Below are positions 24,233-34,055 of a DNA stretch of 64,000 bases, piece after piece. The stretch covers positions 18,906 through 82,905 of the forward strand of contig JACRLW010000086.1 in assembly GCA_016235155.1 (NCBI GenBank), in the 5' to 3' direction. The notes beneath the pieces are model-generated. The model was not told the DNA's origin, did not search any database, and saw only the letters and a list, made by a program, of their open reading frames with translations. Numbering within the stretch: the first letter of the stretch is position 1; every line of letters starts with the position of its first letter. A program made the translations under genes and the position numbers. This DNA comes from Planctomycetota bacterium (GTDB lineage Bacteria > Planctomycetota > UBA1135 > UBA2386).

Positions 24233-25768
24233 ATGCGCTACGACGTGATCATCCTCGGCACCGGCGCCGGTGGCGGGACTCTGTTGCACGAGTTGGCGTC
24301 GAGCGGCAAGAGCATCCTCGTCCTCGAGCGCGGCGACCACCTGCCGCGCGAGAAGCAGAACTGGGACTCGTGGGCCGTCTTCGCGGACAACCGCTACAAG
24401 GCCAAGGGCGAGAACTGGTTCGACGCCGACGGCAAGCCGTTGAAGCCGGAGATCCACTACTACGTCGGCGGCAACACCAAGCTCTACGGCGCGGCGCTGC
24501 TGCGCTTCCGCAAGGAGGACTTCGGCGAGCTGCGGCACGCCGACGGCATCTCACCGGCCTGGCCGGTCGGCTACGACGAGTTCGAGCCGTACTACGCGCG
24601 CGCCGAGCAGCTGTACTCGGTGCACGGCCAGCGGGGCGTCGATCCGATCGAGCCGCGCTGCAGCGGGCCCTATCCGCATCCGCCGGTGAGCCACGAGCCG
24701 CGGATCCAGGAACTGCACGACGACCTGGTGCGCGCGGGTCACCGGCCGTTCCCGTTGCCGATCGGGATCATGCTCGACGAACAGCGGCGTGCGACGAGCC
24801 CGTGCATCCGCTGCGACACCTGCGACGGCTACCCGTGCCTGATCCACGCCAAGGCCGACGCCGAAGTGTCGTGCGTGAAGCCGGCGCTCGCGCATCGCAA
24901 CGTCACGCTCTTGACCAACGCGAAGGCGGTGCGGTTGAAGACCGACGCTTCGGGCCGCGCCGTGACGACCGTGGTCGTCGAGCGCGGCGGCCGGACGGAG
25001 GAGTACGAAGGCGGTTTCGTGGTCGTCGCGTGCGGCGCGATCAACTCGGCGGCGCTGCTCCTGCGATCGACGAGCGACACGCACCCGCGTGGGCTCGCCA
25101 ACGGCAACGACGTCGTCGGCCGTCACTACATGTGCCACAACAACTCGCCGTTCGTGGCCGTGTCGAACCTGCCGAACCCGACGCTGTTCCAGAAGACGCT
25201 CGCGCTGAACGACTTCTACCTGCGCTCCGACGACTGGGAGTTCCCGATGGGGCACATCCAGACCATGGGCAAGGCCGACGCGGCGAAGTTCGCGGTCGCC
25301 GCGCCGATGTGGGCGCCGAACTTCGTGTTGAAGTGGATCGCGGACCACAGCGTCGACTTCTGGGTCACGTCGGAGGACCTGCCGGTCGCGAGCAACCGCG
25401 TCGGCGTCGACGAAGACGGCCGCATCCGCTTGAGCTACGTGCCGAACAACCTGCAAGCGCACGAACGTCTCGTCGCGAAGTTGAAGCGCGTGCTGCGGAC
25501 GATCGACAAGGGCAAGAGTCGCTTCTCCCGCACGATCAGTCTCCGCAAGAAGGTCCCGCTCTCGGGGACGACGCACCAGTGCGGCACCCTGCGCTTCGGC
25601 ACCGACCCGAAGACCTCGGTGCTCGACGTCGACTGCAAGGCGCACGAACTCGACAACCTCTACGTCGTCGACGGCGCGTTCATGCCGTCCAGCGCCGCGA
25701 TGAACCCCGCGCTGACGATCTTCGCGAACGCGTTGCGGGTCGCGGATCGGCTGAAGGCGCGGCTCTGA
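24233..25768 (+). CDS. GMC-family oxidoreductase with a cysteine cluster
   Basis: FAD-dependent oxidoreductase of sugar alcohols or sugars, 511 residues. FAD motif VIILGTGAGGGTLLHELASSG at the start, YVGGNTKLYGAALLRFR in the FAD-binding middle, and a C-terminal CGTLRFGTDPKTSVLD ... VVDGAFMPSSAAMNPALTIFANALR. The catalytic His lies before CGTLRF. Residues Cys191, 194, 197 and 202 form C-x2-C-x2-C-x4-C, as might bind an Fe-S cluster; bacterial FAD glucose dehydrogenases are known to have a 3Fe-4S cluster. No signal or cytochrome partner is nearby. It is convergent with a second GMC gene. Confidence 0.9.
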   Translation: MRYDVIILGTGAGGGTLLHELASSGKSILVLERGDHLPREKQNWDSWAVFADNRYKAKGENWFDADGKPLKPEIHYYVGGNTKLYGAALLRFRKEDFGELRHADGISPAWPVGYDEFEPYYARAEQLYSVHGQRGVDPIEPRCSGPYPHPPVSHEPRIQELHDDLVRAGHRPFPLPIGIMLDEQRRATSPCIRCDTCDGYPCLIHAKADAEVSCVKPALAHRNVTLLTNAKAVRLKTDASGRAVTTVVVERGGRTEEYEGGFVVVACGAINSAALLLRSTSDTHPRGLANGNDVVGRHYMCHNNSPFVAVSNLPNPTLFQKTLALNDFYLRSDDWEFPMGHIQTMGKADAAKFAVAAPMWAPNFVLKWIADHSVDFWVTSEDLPVASNRVGVDEDGRIRLSYVPNNLQAHERLVAKLKRVLRTIDKGKSRFSRTISLRKKVPLSGTTHQCGTLRFGTDPKTSVLDVDCKAHELDNLYVVDGAFMPSSAAMNPALTIFANALRVADRLKARL

Positions 25769-25784
25769 TCCGGGGCGAACCCGA

Positions 25785-27353
25785 TCAGTCCGCAAGCGTC
25801 GCCGCGCGCGCGCTCAGCGCCATGATCGTGAGCGTCGGGTTCTGGCTGCCGGTGTTGGGGAGGCAGGCGCCGTCCGTGACGAAGACGTTGGGCACGTCCC
25901 AGAGGCGATTGCGCGGATCGACCACCGACACGCGCGGGTCGTCGCCCATGCGCGCGCCGCCGGTCTCGTGGATCGCGATGCCGAGGTGCATCACGCCGAC
26001 CTCGGGGCCGACGGCCTTCCACACGAGGGGCCGGATGATCCCGGGGATCGGCATCTTGATCGGCAGGCCGGCGGCCTCGGCGAGGGCGCGCAGTTCGCGC
26101 TTCTGCGCCTCGATCATGCGGAGGTCGTTCTCGCCGCGGCGGACGCGGATGTTCACCGCCGGGATGCCGAACGCGTCGCGCTGATCGGCGAGCGTCACGC
26201 GATTCTCGGCGTCGGGGAGCATCTCGCCGAACACGCCCATGCCCCATTGCGTCGGATGGATGCGGCCCTGCACGCCGAAGCCGCGCACGAAGTCGCGCAG
26301 CGGCAGGCTCGCGCTGAAGTCGGGCAGGTAGAAGTCGATGTCGGCGCCGAGGTCGAGGGGCGTCGACTTGCGCTCCTCGCCGCTCATCAGCGCGCGGTAC
26401 TCCGCGGGCGTCGGGCCCGACGCGACGACGAGATTGTGATCGAGCGCGTAACGGCCGAGCAGGTCGTGGGCGTTGCCGAGGCCCGCGGGGTGCGCGGCGT
26501 CGCTCGAGTTGAGCAGGATCCGCACCGACTCGATCGCGGACGCACACAGGAACACGCGGTCGGCGCGCGCGAGCCGTCGCTCCTTGCTCTGCGCGTCGAC
26601 GAGTTCGATCCCGACCGCGCGGATGCCGCCGTCGTCGAGCACGATGCGCGCGACCGGCGACTCGGTGGCGATCTCGAGACGGCCCGTCGCGATCGCCGCC
26701 TCGAGCGGCGCGGGGATCGGGGCGATGCGGCCGGTCAGCACGCGCGGGGCGATCACGCGGCGGTCGGGGAAGCGCGATTCGACGCGTTCGCGGAACAGCC
26801 GCGCCGGCGCGGCGAGATCCGTCGTCGTGACGAGTTCGCCGTCGGGCAGGCCGGGGAGTCCGTCGCAGGCACCGCTCAGGCGCAGGAAGCGCTCGACCTC
26901 CGCGTAGTGCGGCGCGAGATCCTGGTAGCGGATCGGCCAGTCGATGCCGGAACCGTCCTCGTGCGCGCGCACGAAGTCCCGCTCGCCGAGGCGCAACGCC
27001 ATCCGCGCCCACGTGTGCAGCCGTCCGCCGACCTGGCGCCCGCGGATCCACAGGAAGGGATCGCCGCCGCGCGTCGCGTACGGATTGCGCCGATCGTCGA
27101 CGTAGAGATGCGCGATCCCCGGGTGGTAGGAGATCGACCGCGCCTGGATCCGACGCCGCGGCGAGAAGACCCGCCGCCACAGCGGTGCGGGCGTGAGGTC
27201 GCGCGGCAGGTCTTCGTCGCGCAGGAAGCGCCCCGCGTCGACGCCGAGCACGCGCATGCCGCGCTCGCAGAGAACCTTGCAGGCCCAACAACCCGCCGCG
27301 CCGAGGCCGATGACCGCGGCGTCGAAGCGGGTGTCGAGGATGGACAGGTTCAC
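25785..27353 (-). CDS. GMC-family oxidoreductase
   Basis: A second, distinct FAD-dependent GMC protein, 522 residues. FAD motif AAVIGLGAAGCWACKVLCERG, then RGGDPFLWIRGRQVGGRLHTWARM, and at the C-terminus LGIAIHETGGARMGDDPRVSVVD with the catalytic His in HETGGARMG, and VTDGACLPNTGSQNPTLTIMALSARAA. It lacks the Cys cluster of its neighbour. No signal peptide is seen. It lies 13 bp before fabI in the same direction of transcription, reading from fabI into it, so they may share a transcript. Confidence 0.9.
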   Translation of the reverse strand: MNLSILDTRFDAAVIGLGAAGCWACKVLCERGMRVLGVDAGRFLRDEDLPRDLTPAPLWRRVFSPRRRIQARSISYHPGIAHLYVDDRRNPYATRGGDPFLWIRGRQVGGRLHTWARMALRLGERDFVRAHEDGSGIDWPIRYQDLAPHYAEVERFLRLSGACDGLPGLPDGELVTTTDLAAPARLFRERVESRFPDRRVIAPRVLTGRIAPIPAPLEAAIATGRLEIATESPVARIVLDDGGIRAVGIELVDAQSKERRLARADRVFLCASAIESVRILLNSSDAAHPAGLGNAHDLLGRYALDHNLVVASGPTPAEYRALMSGEERKSTPLDLGADIDFYLPDFSASLPLRDFVRGFGVQGRIHPTQWGMGVFGEMLPDAENRVTLADQRDAFGIPAVNIRVRRGENDLRMIEAQKRELRALAEAAGLPIKMPIPGIIRPLVWKAVGPEVGVMHLGIAIHETGGARMGDDPRVSVVDPRNRLWDVPNVFVTDGACLPNTGSQNPTLTIMALSARAATLAD

Positions 27354-27366
27354 GCGGCGCGCGTCG

Positions 27367-27957
27367 TCACACCCCGAGGATCGAGTACCCCGCGTCCACG
27401 TAGATCACCTGCCCGGTGATCGCGCTCGAGAGCTCCGACATCAGGAAGAGCGCGCAGTTGCCGACGTCCTCCTGCGTGACGTTGCGGCGCAGCGGCGCGC
27501 GCTTCTCGACGGTGTCGAGGATCCCCGAGAACCCGGTGACTCCCATCGCGGAGACGGTCTTGATCGGGCCCGCGGAGATCGCGTTGACGCGGATGCCGCC
27601 CGGCCCGAGCTCGTGCGCCAGGTAGCGCACCGAGGCCTCGAGTGCCGCCTTCACCGGGCCCATCACGTTGTAGTGCTCGACGACCTTCTCGGCGCCGTCG
27701 ATGCGTCCGAACTGGTTGCCGATCGCTTCGAAGAAGCGCTCGAGATCGCCGGCAACGGTGACGTCGCACGGGGCGAGGAAGGGCTTCTGCGGCAGGTCCT
27801 CGGCGAGCTTCTGCACGGGCTCCGCCATGCGGTCGTTCTGGTAGTTGAGAGCGAGTCGGGCACCGGCGTCCGAGAGCGCTTGCGTGATGCCCCACGCGAT
27901 CGAGCGCTTGTTGGCGACGCCGACCACGACCACGACCTTGCCGTCCATCAGGCCCAT
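27367..27957 (-). CDS. fabI: enoyl-[acyl-carrier-protein] reductase FabI with internal deletion
   Basis: NADH-dependent last reduction of the fatty acid elongation cycle. The N-terminus (KVVVVVGVANKRSIAWGITQAL) and C-terminus (ASVRYLAHELGPGGIRVNAISAGPIKTVSA, DVGNCALFLMSELSSAITGQVIYVDAGYS) are clear FabI. But the protein has only 196 residues; FabI is usually about 260. Compared with E. coli FabI from memory, roughly 61 residues are missing between GRIDG and AEKVVEHYNVMG, in frame, including the first active-site tyrosine (E. coli Tyr146), while Tyr96 and Lys103 (E. coli Tyr156, Lys163) remain. It may be inactive, or the assembly may have collapsed this segment. Confidence 0.88.
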   Translation of the reverse strand: MGLMDGKVVVVVGVANKRSIAWGITQALSDAGARLALNYQNDRMAEPVQKLAEDLPQKPFLAPCDVTVAGDLERFFEAIGNQFGRIDGAEKVVEHYNVMGPVKAALEASVRYLAHELGPGGIRVNAISAGPIKTVSAMGVTGFSGILDTVEKRAPLRRNVTQEDVGNCALFLMSELSSAITGQVIYVDAGYSILGV

Positions 27958-28024
27958 GAATGATCCGTTCTCGTGCAGGAGGGTTGCGAGGGGCGCGGAC
28001 GATAACCGCCCGGGCGCTCGGCCC

Positions 28025-29116
28025 CTACCGCGACGCGAGTCCCTCGTCCGACACCGCGCGGACGCGCGCGAGGTCGCCGATCCGCAGCGCCTTCCGACTC
28101 GGCGTGCTCCAAGGCACGGTGTCGAAGTCGATCGCGTGCCACTTCAACCGCACACCCGAGCGACCGATCAACGTCGCCGCGTGCACTTCCAGTGCGATGC
28201 GATGGTGCGTGATGCCGTGCCGCACGCGGGCGACGACCTCGCCGATGGCGAAGCGGGCGCCGTAGCGTTCGAAGAGCGCGTGCGCGAGCGCGTCGCCGGC
28301 GTCGGGGTGGTCGGCGAGGATTCCGGGGCTCGGCAGCTCGATCTGGCCGGCGTTCACCGCGCCGTCCTCGATGCGCCCGCCGAGCACCCTGCCGTCGCGA
28401 TGGCGGACCAACACCGCGCGCGCCTGCACGGCGATCGGCGCTCTGCGCGCGGGGAGGCGGGGGAGTTCCTGCTCGACGCCGAGTCGCCTGGCTTCGCAGT
28501 CGTCCGCGACCGGACAGACGCGGCATTTCGGTGAACGCGGCGTGCAGACCATCGCGCCGAGGTCCATCAAGGCCTGGTTGAAGTCGCCGGCACGCGAGAT
28601 CGGCAGGCGTTCGCGGACGATCGCTTCGATGCGCCGCCGCGTCGCGCTGCGCTTCACGTCGCTGTCGATCCCGGCGTGACGCGCGACGACGCGCTCGACG
28701 TTGCCGTCGATCGCGGGCTCGGCGTGGCCGAACGCGATCGACGCGATCGCCCCGCGCGTGTAGGCGCCGACGCCGGCGAGAGCACCCAGCGCGTCGAGGT
28801 CCGACGGCACGCTCCCACGATGACGCGCGACGACGTCCGAAGCACCGTCGCGCAGGAGTCGCGCGCGCCGGTAGTAGCCGAGTCCGCGCCAGGCGGCGTG
28901 GAGCTCGTCGTCGCTCGCCCGCGCGAAGTCGGCCGGCCTCGGATAGCGCTTCAGGAAGCGGTCGAAGGCCGGGATGACGACCTCGACGCGGGTCTGCTGG
29001 AGCATGACCTCGCTCACCCAGGTCGCCCACGGCTCCTTGTGCTTCCGCCACGGCAGGACCCGCGCGTGACGGCGGTACCAACCGAGCAGGCGCGCGGCGA
29101 ACGAGTTGGCGCTCAC
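28025..29116 (-). CDS. mutY: A/G-specific adenine DNA glycosylase MutY
   Basis: Removes adenine opposite 8-oxoguanine. The 363-residue protein has the helix-hairpin-helix and catalytic region (PWRKHKEPWATWVSEVMLQQTRVEVVIP with the catalytic Glu; GALAGVGAYTRGAIASIAFG; IDGNVERVVAR), the 4Fe-4S loop C-x6-C-x2-C-x5-C (CTPRSPKCRVCPVADDC) and a C-terminal NUDIX-like domain with the 8-oxoG-reading loop (VRHGITHHRIALEV). Start GTG 29116 overlaps the stop of the cinA-like gene (GTGA). Confidence 0.94.
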   Translation of the reverse strand: MSANSFAARLLGWYRRHARVLPWRKHKEPWATWVSEVMLQQTRVEVVIPAFDRFLKRYPRPADFARASDDELHAAWRGLGYYRRARLLRDGASDVVARHRGSVPSDLDALGALAGVGAYTRGAIASIAFGHAEPAIDGNVERVVARHAGIDSDVKRSATRRRIEAIVRERLPISRAGDFNQALMDLGAMVCTPRSPKCRVCPVADDCEARRLGVEQELPRLPARRAPIAVQARAVLVRHRDGRVLGGRIEDGAVNAGQIELPSPGILADHPDAGDALAHALFERYGARFAIGEVVARVRHGITHHRIALEVHAATLIGRSGVRLKWHAIDFDTVPWSTPSRKALRIGDLARVRAVSDEGLASR

Positions 29117-29946
29117 GCCTCGTGGTCGAGGCTGCGACCGCGGCCCGGCGCGATCTCGAGGCCGAGGCGCGCGCGGACGTCCGCGGCAGCGGCCGAGAGG
29201 GCCTCGTTCAGGTTCGCGCGATCGCCGCCCTCGACGCTCAACGTGATGCGGATCCCGTTGCCGCGATCGCCGGTCAGGAGCCGCGAGCGCGCCTGGACCT
29301 TGGGGTGACGGCGCCCGAGGTCGCCGAGGATGCGCGGCATCATCGATTCGTCGCCGCCGGCGAAGTCGATCTGCACCGAGTCGCGGTAGTCCGAGCCGGC
29401 CTCGGCCTCGACCGTGCGGCGGACGTGCTCGTTGAAGAACGACCGCATCTCCTCGGGCTGGCCCGGGAGCAGGAAGATCTTCGTGCCGCCCTTCTCGAAG
29501 CAGATCGCCGGGGCGGTGCCGCTGAAGTTCTCCCAGCAGGTCGCGCCCTTGGGGGTCATCGTGAGCTTGGTGCGCTCGCCGCTGATCTCGGCGTCCTCGA
29601 CGATCCCCTTGGCGAGCCAGCGCCGGTAGGAGTTCGCGACGAAGGTCCGCGCGGCGTCGTTCTGGACCAGCGGGACCTCGGCCGCCTTCGCGGCGGCGGA
29701 ACGCGTGAGGTCGTGGACCCCCGGACCCATCCCGCCGCTCATCAGGACGTAGGCGGGCTTCAGCGCCAGGGCCGCGCGAACCGCGGCGACGATCTCGTCC
29801 TCGACGTCGTCGAGCACCTGGATCGTCCGCACGCGCACGCCGGCCTGCGTCAGGTGCGCCGCCATGTAGTGGGCGTTGCGGTCGAGCACGTGCCCCTCCA
29901 GGAGCTCGCGACCGACGCAGAAGATGATGGCCGTCTTCTCGCTCAC
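29113..29946 (-). CDS. CinA-type molybdopterin-binding domain protein
   Basis: A 277-residue protein with the MoCF-binding fold: IFCVGRELLEGHVLDRNAHYMAAHL at the start and LMSGGMGPGVHDLTRSAAAKA, where CinA has GGLGPTHDDLT. It then has FLLPGQPEEMRSFF. Such domains are found in CinA and pyrophosphatases acting on ADP-ribose or NMN. It lacks the C-terminal deamidase domain of full CinA. The GTG at 29946 is chosen because the sequence upstream is non-conserved; the end overlaps mutY by four bases, linking the two. Confidence 0.82.
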   Translation of the reverse strand: MSEKTAIIFCVGRELLEGHVLDRNAHYMAAHLTQAGVRVRTIQVLDDVEDEIVAAVRAALALKPAYVLMSGGMGPGVHDLTRSAAAKAAEVPLVQNDAARTFVANSYRRWLAKGIVEDAEISGERTKLTMTPKGATCWENFSGTAPAICFEKGGTKIFLLPGQPEEMRSFFNEHVRRTVEAEAGSDYRDSVQIDFAGGDESMMPRILGDLGRRHPKVQARSRLLTGDRGNGIRITLSVEGGDRANLNEALSAAAADVRARLGLEIAPGRGRSLDHEA

Positions 29947-30148
29947 GCTCGGTCCTCTCTGAGTCGTGGTGGACTGGTTCGTGGTGGACGCTCGCTGCGT
30001 GCTCGAGCGCGGGCAACGCGACCCGCGGAGCCGGCTTCCGGGCACGACAGCGCGGGGATCATAACCACGTGCGACGCCGTGTTGATAGTGCGCCGGAGGC
30101 TCCCGAGAATCGCTCCGCTCGAGGCGTCCCTGTGCCTCGCCGAACCAG

Positions 30149-32611
30149 ATGAGCGACGTCCCTCCGATCACCGCCGGCGCCGGCGACATCTCCGATCTCC
30201 TTCTCGAGAAGGAGATGCAGGAGAGCTATCTCAACTACTCACTGAGCGTGATCCGCAGCCGCGCGCTGCCCGATTCGCGCGACGGCCTCAAGCCGAGTCA
30301 GCGACGCATCCTCTTCGCGATGCACGAGCTGAACCTCGGCCCCCGCGCGAAGTTCAGGAAGTGCGCGAAGATCTGCGGCGACACGTCGGGCAACTACCAC
30401 CCGCACGGCGAGTCGGTGATCTACCCGACCCTCGTGGGCATGGCGCAGCCGTTCTCGACGCGCTACCCGCTCGTCGACGGCCAGGGCAACTTCGGCGCCA
30501 TCGACGGCAGCCCGCCGGCCGCGATGCGCTACACCGAAGCGCGGATGGGGCGGCCGACCATGGACCTCCTCGCCGACATCGAGGAGGACACCGTCGACCT
30601 GCAGAGGAACTACGACGGCACCCGCGACGAGCCGATCGTGATGCCGTCGCGCTTCCCGGCACTGCTCTGCAACGGTTCGACCGGCATCGCGGTCGGCATG
30701 GCGACCAGTCTGCCGCCGCACAACCTCCGCGAGATCGGCGCGGCGCTGAAGCTCCTGCTGCGCGATCCCGAGGTCAGCTTCGACCAGTTGATGAGCGTCG
30801 TGCAGGGCCCCGACTTCCCGACCGGCGGGATGATCATGGGCCGGCAAGGGATCCTCAACGCGTACCGCTGCGGCCGCGGCGCGGTGACTTTGCGCGGCAA
30901 GCACCACGTCGAGGAGAAGCGCGGGCGCAAGCAGATCGTCTTCACCGAGGTGCCCTACCAGGTGAAGGTCGGCACGATCCTCGACCGCATCGCGACCCTC
31001 GCGAAGAACGCGCAGATCGACACCATCGCGGACGTCAACGACGAGTCCAACGACCGCGTCGGCCTGCGCCTGGTGATCGAGCTGAAGCGCGGTGTCGACG
31101 ACGAATCGATCACGGTCAACCAGCTCTACAAGCTGAGTCCGCTGCAATCGACGATCAGCATCAACAACCTGGTCATCGAGCGGAACCGGCCGCGGACGAT
31201 GCCCTTCAAGGCCCTGCTCGAGGCCTACCGCAACCACCGCATCGACGTCATCACGCGGCGCACGCGCAACCGGCTGAAGAAGGCCGAGGAACACCTGCAC
31301 ATCCTCGACGGCCTGCGCGTCGCGGTTCAGAACATCGACGAGGTCGTCGAGACCATCAAGACGTCGCGCTCGGTCGAGGAGGCGCGGCAGCGCCTGATGG
31401 ATCGCTTCGCGCTGAGCCAGATCCAGGCGAAGTCGATCCTCGACATGCGGCTCGCGCGCCTCACCGGACTCGAGATCGAGAAGCTCGAGGCAGAGTGGAA
31501 CGAGGTCCGCGAGCGGATCGTGAAGCTGCGCGAGATCCTGGAGGACCGGCGCGTGCTGATGCGCATCCTCGAGGACGAGATCGACGAGATGGTGAAGGGC
31601 TACGGTGACGAGCGCCGCACCATCGTCTCCGACGAAGAAGTCGGCGAGTTCTTCGCCGAGGACCTGATCCCCGACGAGTTGATGGTGGTCACCGTCACGC
31701 ACCAGGGCTACCTCAAGCGGACGGCGATCGACCAGTACCGCAGCCAGGCGCGCGGCGGGAAGGGCGTGTCGGCGGTCGATGCGAAGGAAGGCGACTTCCT
31801 CGAACAGATCTTCGTCGCGAGCACGCACGACTACTTCCTGTTCTTCAGTGACCTCGGCCGCTGCTACTGGCGCAAGGTCTACCAGCTCCCGCTGCTCGCG
31901 CGCACGGCGCGCGGACGCGCGCTCGCGAACGTGATCGAGACGCAACAGGAGGGCGAGCGCATCACCGCGATCCTGCGCGTGCCGAGCTTCGACGACGAGG
32001 GTTACGTCGTCACCGCGACCCAGCAGGGTCAGGTCAAGAAGACGCCGCTCGAGTCGTACAGCCGTCCGAAGCGCGGCGGCATCATCGCCGTCGGACTCGA
32101 CGAGGGTGACCGGCTGATCAGCGTCGGCATCGTGAAGCCGGGCGAGACCGTCGTGCTCGGCACGCGCGACGGCATGGCGATCCGCTTCGCCGAAGACGAC
32201 GTGCGCGCGATGGGGCGCAGCGCGCATGGCGTGCGCGGCATCAAGCTCCGCGAAGGCGACGCGCTCGTCGGCATGGTGATCACGCACGACAAGCAGACGA
32301 TGCTCACGGTCTGCGAGAACGGCTACGGCAAGCGCACGTCGGTCGAGGAGTACCGGCTGCAGGGCCGCGGCGGTCAGGGGCTGATCGACATCCGCACATC
32401 GGATCGCAACGGCAAGGTCGTCAACCTGATCGGCGTCGAGGACGGCGACGAGGTCATGCTCGTCACCAAGCTCGGGCAGATCGTCCGCACCGCGGCGACC
32501 GGCATCAGCCTGATCGGCCGCGCGACGCAGGGGGTCCGCTGCATCAACATCGACGAAGGCGACGCGGTCGTCTCCGTCGCGAAGGTGCCGCGCGAGGAAC
32601 CCGAGGCGTGA
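30149..32611 (+). CDS. gyrA: DNA gyrase subunit A
   Basis: Introduces negative supercoils with GyrB. The 820-residue protein has the breakage-reunion domain with catalytic Tyr128 ([10 protein letters not shown]), a winged helix with [10 protein letters not shown] (quinolone region: Ser89 kept, the E. coli Asp87 position is Pro93), a coiled coil ([29 protein letters not shown]) and the C-terminal beta-pinwheel with the GyrA box QARGGKG (QxRGGxG) that marks gyrase and not topoisomerase IV. gyrB is not adjacent. The NUDIX gene starts 4 bp after its stop. Confidence 0.96.
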   Translation: MSDVPPITAGAGDISDLLLEKEMQESYLNYSLSVIRSRALPDSRDGLKPSQRRILFAMHELNLGPRAKFRKCAKICGDTSGNYHPHGESVIYPTLVGMAQPFSTRYPLVDGQGNFGAIDGSPPAAMRYTEARMGRPTMDLLADIEEDTVDLQRNYDGTRDEPIVMPSRFPALLCNGSTGIAVGMATSLPPHNLREIGAALKLLLRDPEVSFDQLMSVVQGPDFPTGGMIMGRQGILNAYRCGRGAVTLRGKHHVEEKRGRKQIVFTEVPYQVKVGTILDRIATLAKNAQIDTIADVNDESNDRVGLRLVIELKRGVDDESITVNQLYKLSPLQSTISINNLVIERNRPRTMPFKALLEAYRNHRIDVITRRTRNRLKKAEEHLHILDGLRVAVQNIDEVVETIKTSRSVEEARQRLMDRFALSQIQAKSILDMRLARLTGLEIEKLEAEWNEVRERIVKLREILEDRRVLMRILEDEIDEMVKGYGDERRTIVSDEEVGEFFAEDLIPDELMVVTVTHQGYLKRTAIDQYRSQARGGKGVSAVDAKEGDFLEQIFVASTHDYFLFFSDLGRCYWRKVYQLPLLARTARGRALANVIETQQEGERITAILRVPSFDDEGYVVTATQQGQVKKTPLESYSRPKRGGIIAVGLDEGDRLISVGIVKPGETVVLGTRDGMAIRFAEDDVRAMGRSAHGVRGIKLREGDALVGMVITHDKQTMLTVCENGYGKRTSVEEYRLQGRGGQGLIDIRTSDRNGKVVNLIGVEDGDEVMLVTKLGQIVRTAATGISLIGRATQGVRCINIDEGDAVVSVAKVPREEPEA

Positions 32612-32615
32612 CGCG

Positions 32616-33164
32616 ATGAGCCCACGCCCCTGGCGCGAGACGCGGAGGCAGCGACTCGCGCAGTGGTACGTCTTCGACGTGCAGATCGCGCACCGCGTCT
32701 CGCCGCGCACCGGCCAGGAGATGGGCTTCTTCCTGATCGACACGCGCGACTGGGTCAACGTGATCGCCGAGACCGCGAGCGGCGAACTCGTGCTCGTCCA
32801 CCAGTTCCGCCACGGCCCCGCCGCGCCGACGCTCGAGATCCCCGGCGGCGCGATCGAGACGGGCGAAGATCCCGCCGTCGCCGCCGCGCGCGAACTGCGC
32901 GAGGAGACCGGCTATGCGTCGAGCGAGAGCCCGGTGCTGCTCGGCACCGTGAACCCCAACCCGGCGCTCTTCGGCAACCGCTGCCACAGTTACCTGATCC
33001 GCGGCTGCGAACGCGCCGGCGATCCGCAGCCCGATCCCGGCGAGGACTTCGAGGTCGTCACGCTGCCGCTGGCGGAGGTCGAGCGGATGGTGCGGGAGGG
33101 GGCGATCGACCATGCGTTGGTGCTGAACGCGCTGTACTTCCTGCGCCTGGCGGGCGGGGGCTGA
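32616..33164 (+). CDS. NUDIX hydrolase (ADP-ribose pyrophosphatase-like)
   Basis: A 182-residue hydrolase with the NUDIX box G-x5-E-x7-R-E-x2-E-E-x-G, read here as GGAIETGEDPAVAAARELREETG (about residues 75-97). The region before it (VLVHQFRHGPAAPTLEIPGG) matches ADP-ribose or nucleoside-diphosphate-sugar pyrophosphatases. It follows gyrA with a 4-bp gap. The 260 bp after it (33165-33424) hold no gene that I can support. Confidence 0.9.
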   Translation: MSPRPWRETRRQRLAQWYVFDVQIAHRVSPRTGQEMGFFLIDTRDWVNVIAETASGELVLVHQFRHGPAAPTLEIPGGAIETGEDPAVAAARELREETGYASSESPVLLGTVNPNPALFGNRCHSYLIRGCERAGDPQPDPGEDFEVVTLPLAEVERMVREGAIDHALVLNALYFLRLAGGG

Positions 33165-33424
33165 GATAGATGAGGACCTGAGCCGGAGTTGGGCAGGGTG
33201 GGTGCGGCCGATCCGCGCCGGTCCCGACCGCTACGCGCGCAGCAACCCTCGCAAACTCGACCGACACGAGGTCGACGGCCCCGTCGGCGACGCCGAACGC
33301 GGCCGCGGTCGAGTCCGATCGGCAACCGCGACGGCCATGCGCGACCGCGAGGGCTCCACGCTGTTCGATCGCGCCGCCGCGTCATACCTTCGCGACCCTC
33401 ATCCGCAGTCCAGGACTTCCAACC

Positions 33425-34051
33425 GTGCACGCACGCCGCACCGATCCATCCGAAGTCGGCATCTACACGATCGCCGAGGTCTCGCGCTTCGTCGGGGCGA
33501 ATCCCGAGACCGTGCGGCGCTGGGTCCATGGCCGGCGCTTCACGCAGCGCGACGGTTCCCGCGGCAGCTCGGCGCCGCTGATCGAAACGCCCAGGAACGG
33601 GCTCCTCTGCTTCTACAACCTCGTCGAGGTCTACCTCATCCACGTGCTTCGCAAGGGACTCGAGGACGAGTTGAAGCTGCCGATGCAGCGCGTGCGCCGC
33701 TGCCTCGAGAACCTTCGCAGGTTCGGGAGAGGACGCCGACACCCGCTCGCGCAGCAGCGACTGATCCAGGACCAAGTGCGACTGCACGCGCGACGGATCG
33801 AGTGGAACGACGCCGGAGTCCCCGTGCGCTATCGCGTGAGGTCGCCCTGGCCGGAAGGGGGCATCGGCAACGTGACCTGCAACCCCAAGGTCGCCTTCGG
33901 CCGCCCGTCGATCGAAGGCGTGGCCACGGCGGTGATCGCCGAGCGCTTCTTCGCGGGTGAGACGGTCGGTGACCTCGCGAAGGACTACCGACTGGACCGC
34001 GCGAGGATCGAGGAGGCCATCCTCTGCGAACGGCGCGACGGCGCAGCGTGA
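33425..34051 (+). CDS. MerR-type HTH / DUF433 regulator
   Basis: A 208-residue cytoplasmic protein. Residues 10-35 form a MerR-like helix-turn-helix (GIYTIAEVSRFVGANPETVRRWVHG). Residues 150-200 are a DUF433 domain (KVAFGRPSIEGVATAVIAERFFAGETVGDLAKDYRLDRARIEEAI). DUF433 domains are often the antitoxin part of toxin-antitoxin systems, but no toxin adjoins: the next gene, 4 bp on, is a methyltransferase. The start is GTG 33425. Confidence 0.82.
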   Translation: MHARRTDPSEVGIYTIAEVSRFVGANPETVRRWVHGRRFTQRDGSRGSSAPLIETPRNGLLCFYNLVEVYLIHVLRKGLEDELKLPMQRVRRCLENLRRFGRGRRHPLAQQRLIQDQVRLHARRIEWNDAGVPVRYRVRSPWPEGGIGNVTCNPKVAFGRPSIEGVATAVIAERFFAGETVGDLAKDYRLDRARIEEAILCERRDGAA

Positions 34052-34055
34052 GCAC

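Noticed and set aside
30149-32611. Pro93 of GyrA at the E. coli Asp87 position as a quinolone-resistance change
   Set aside because: Pro here is, as far as I recall, the usual form in planctomycete-type GyrA with [10 protein letters not shown], and so is lineage background and not a selected mutation.
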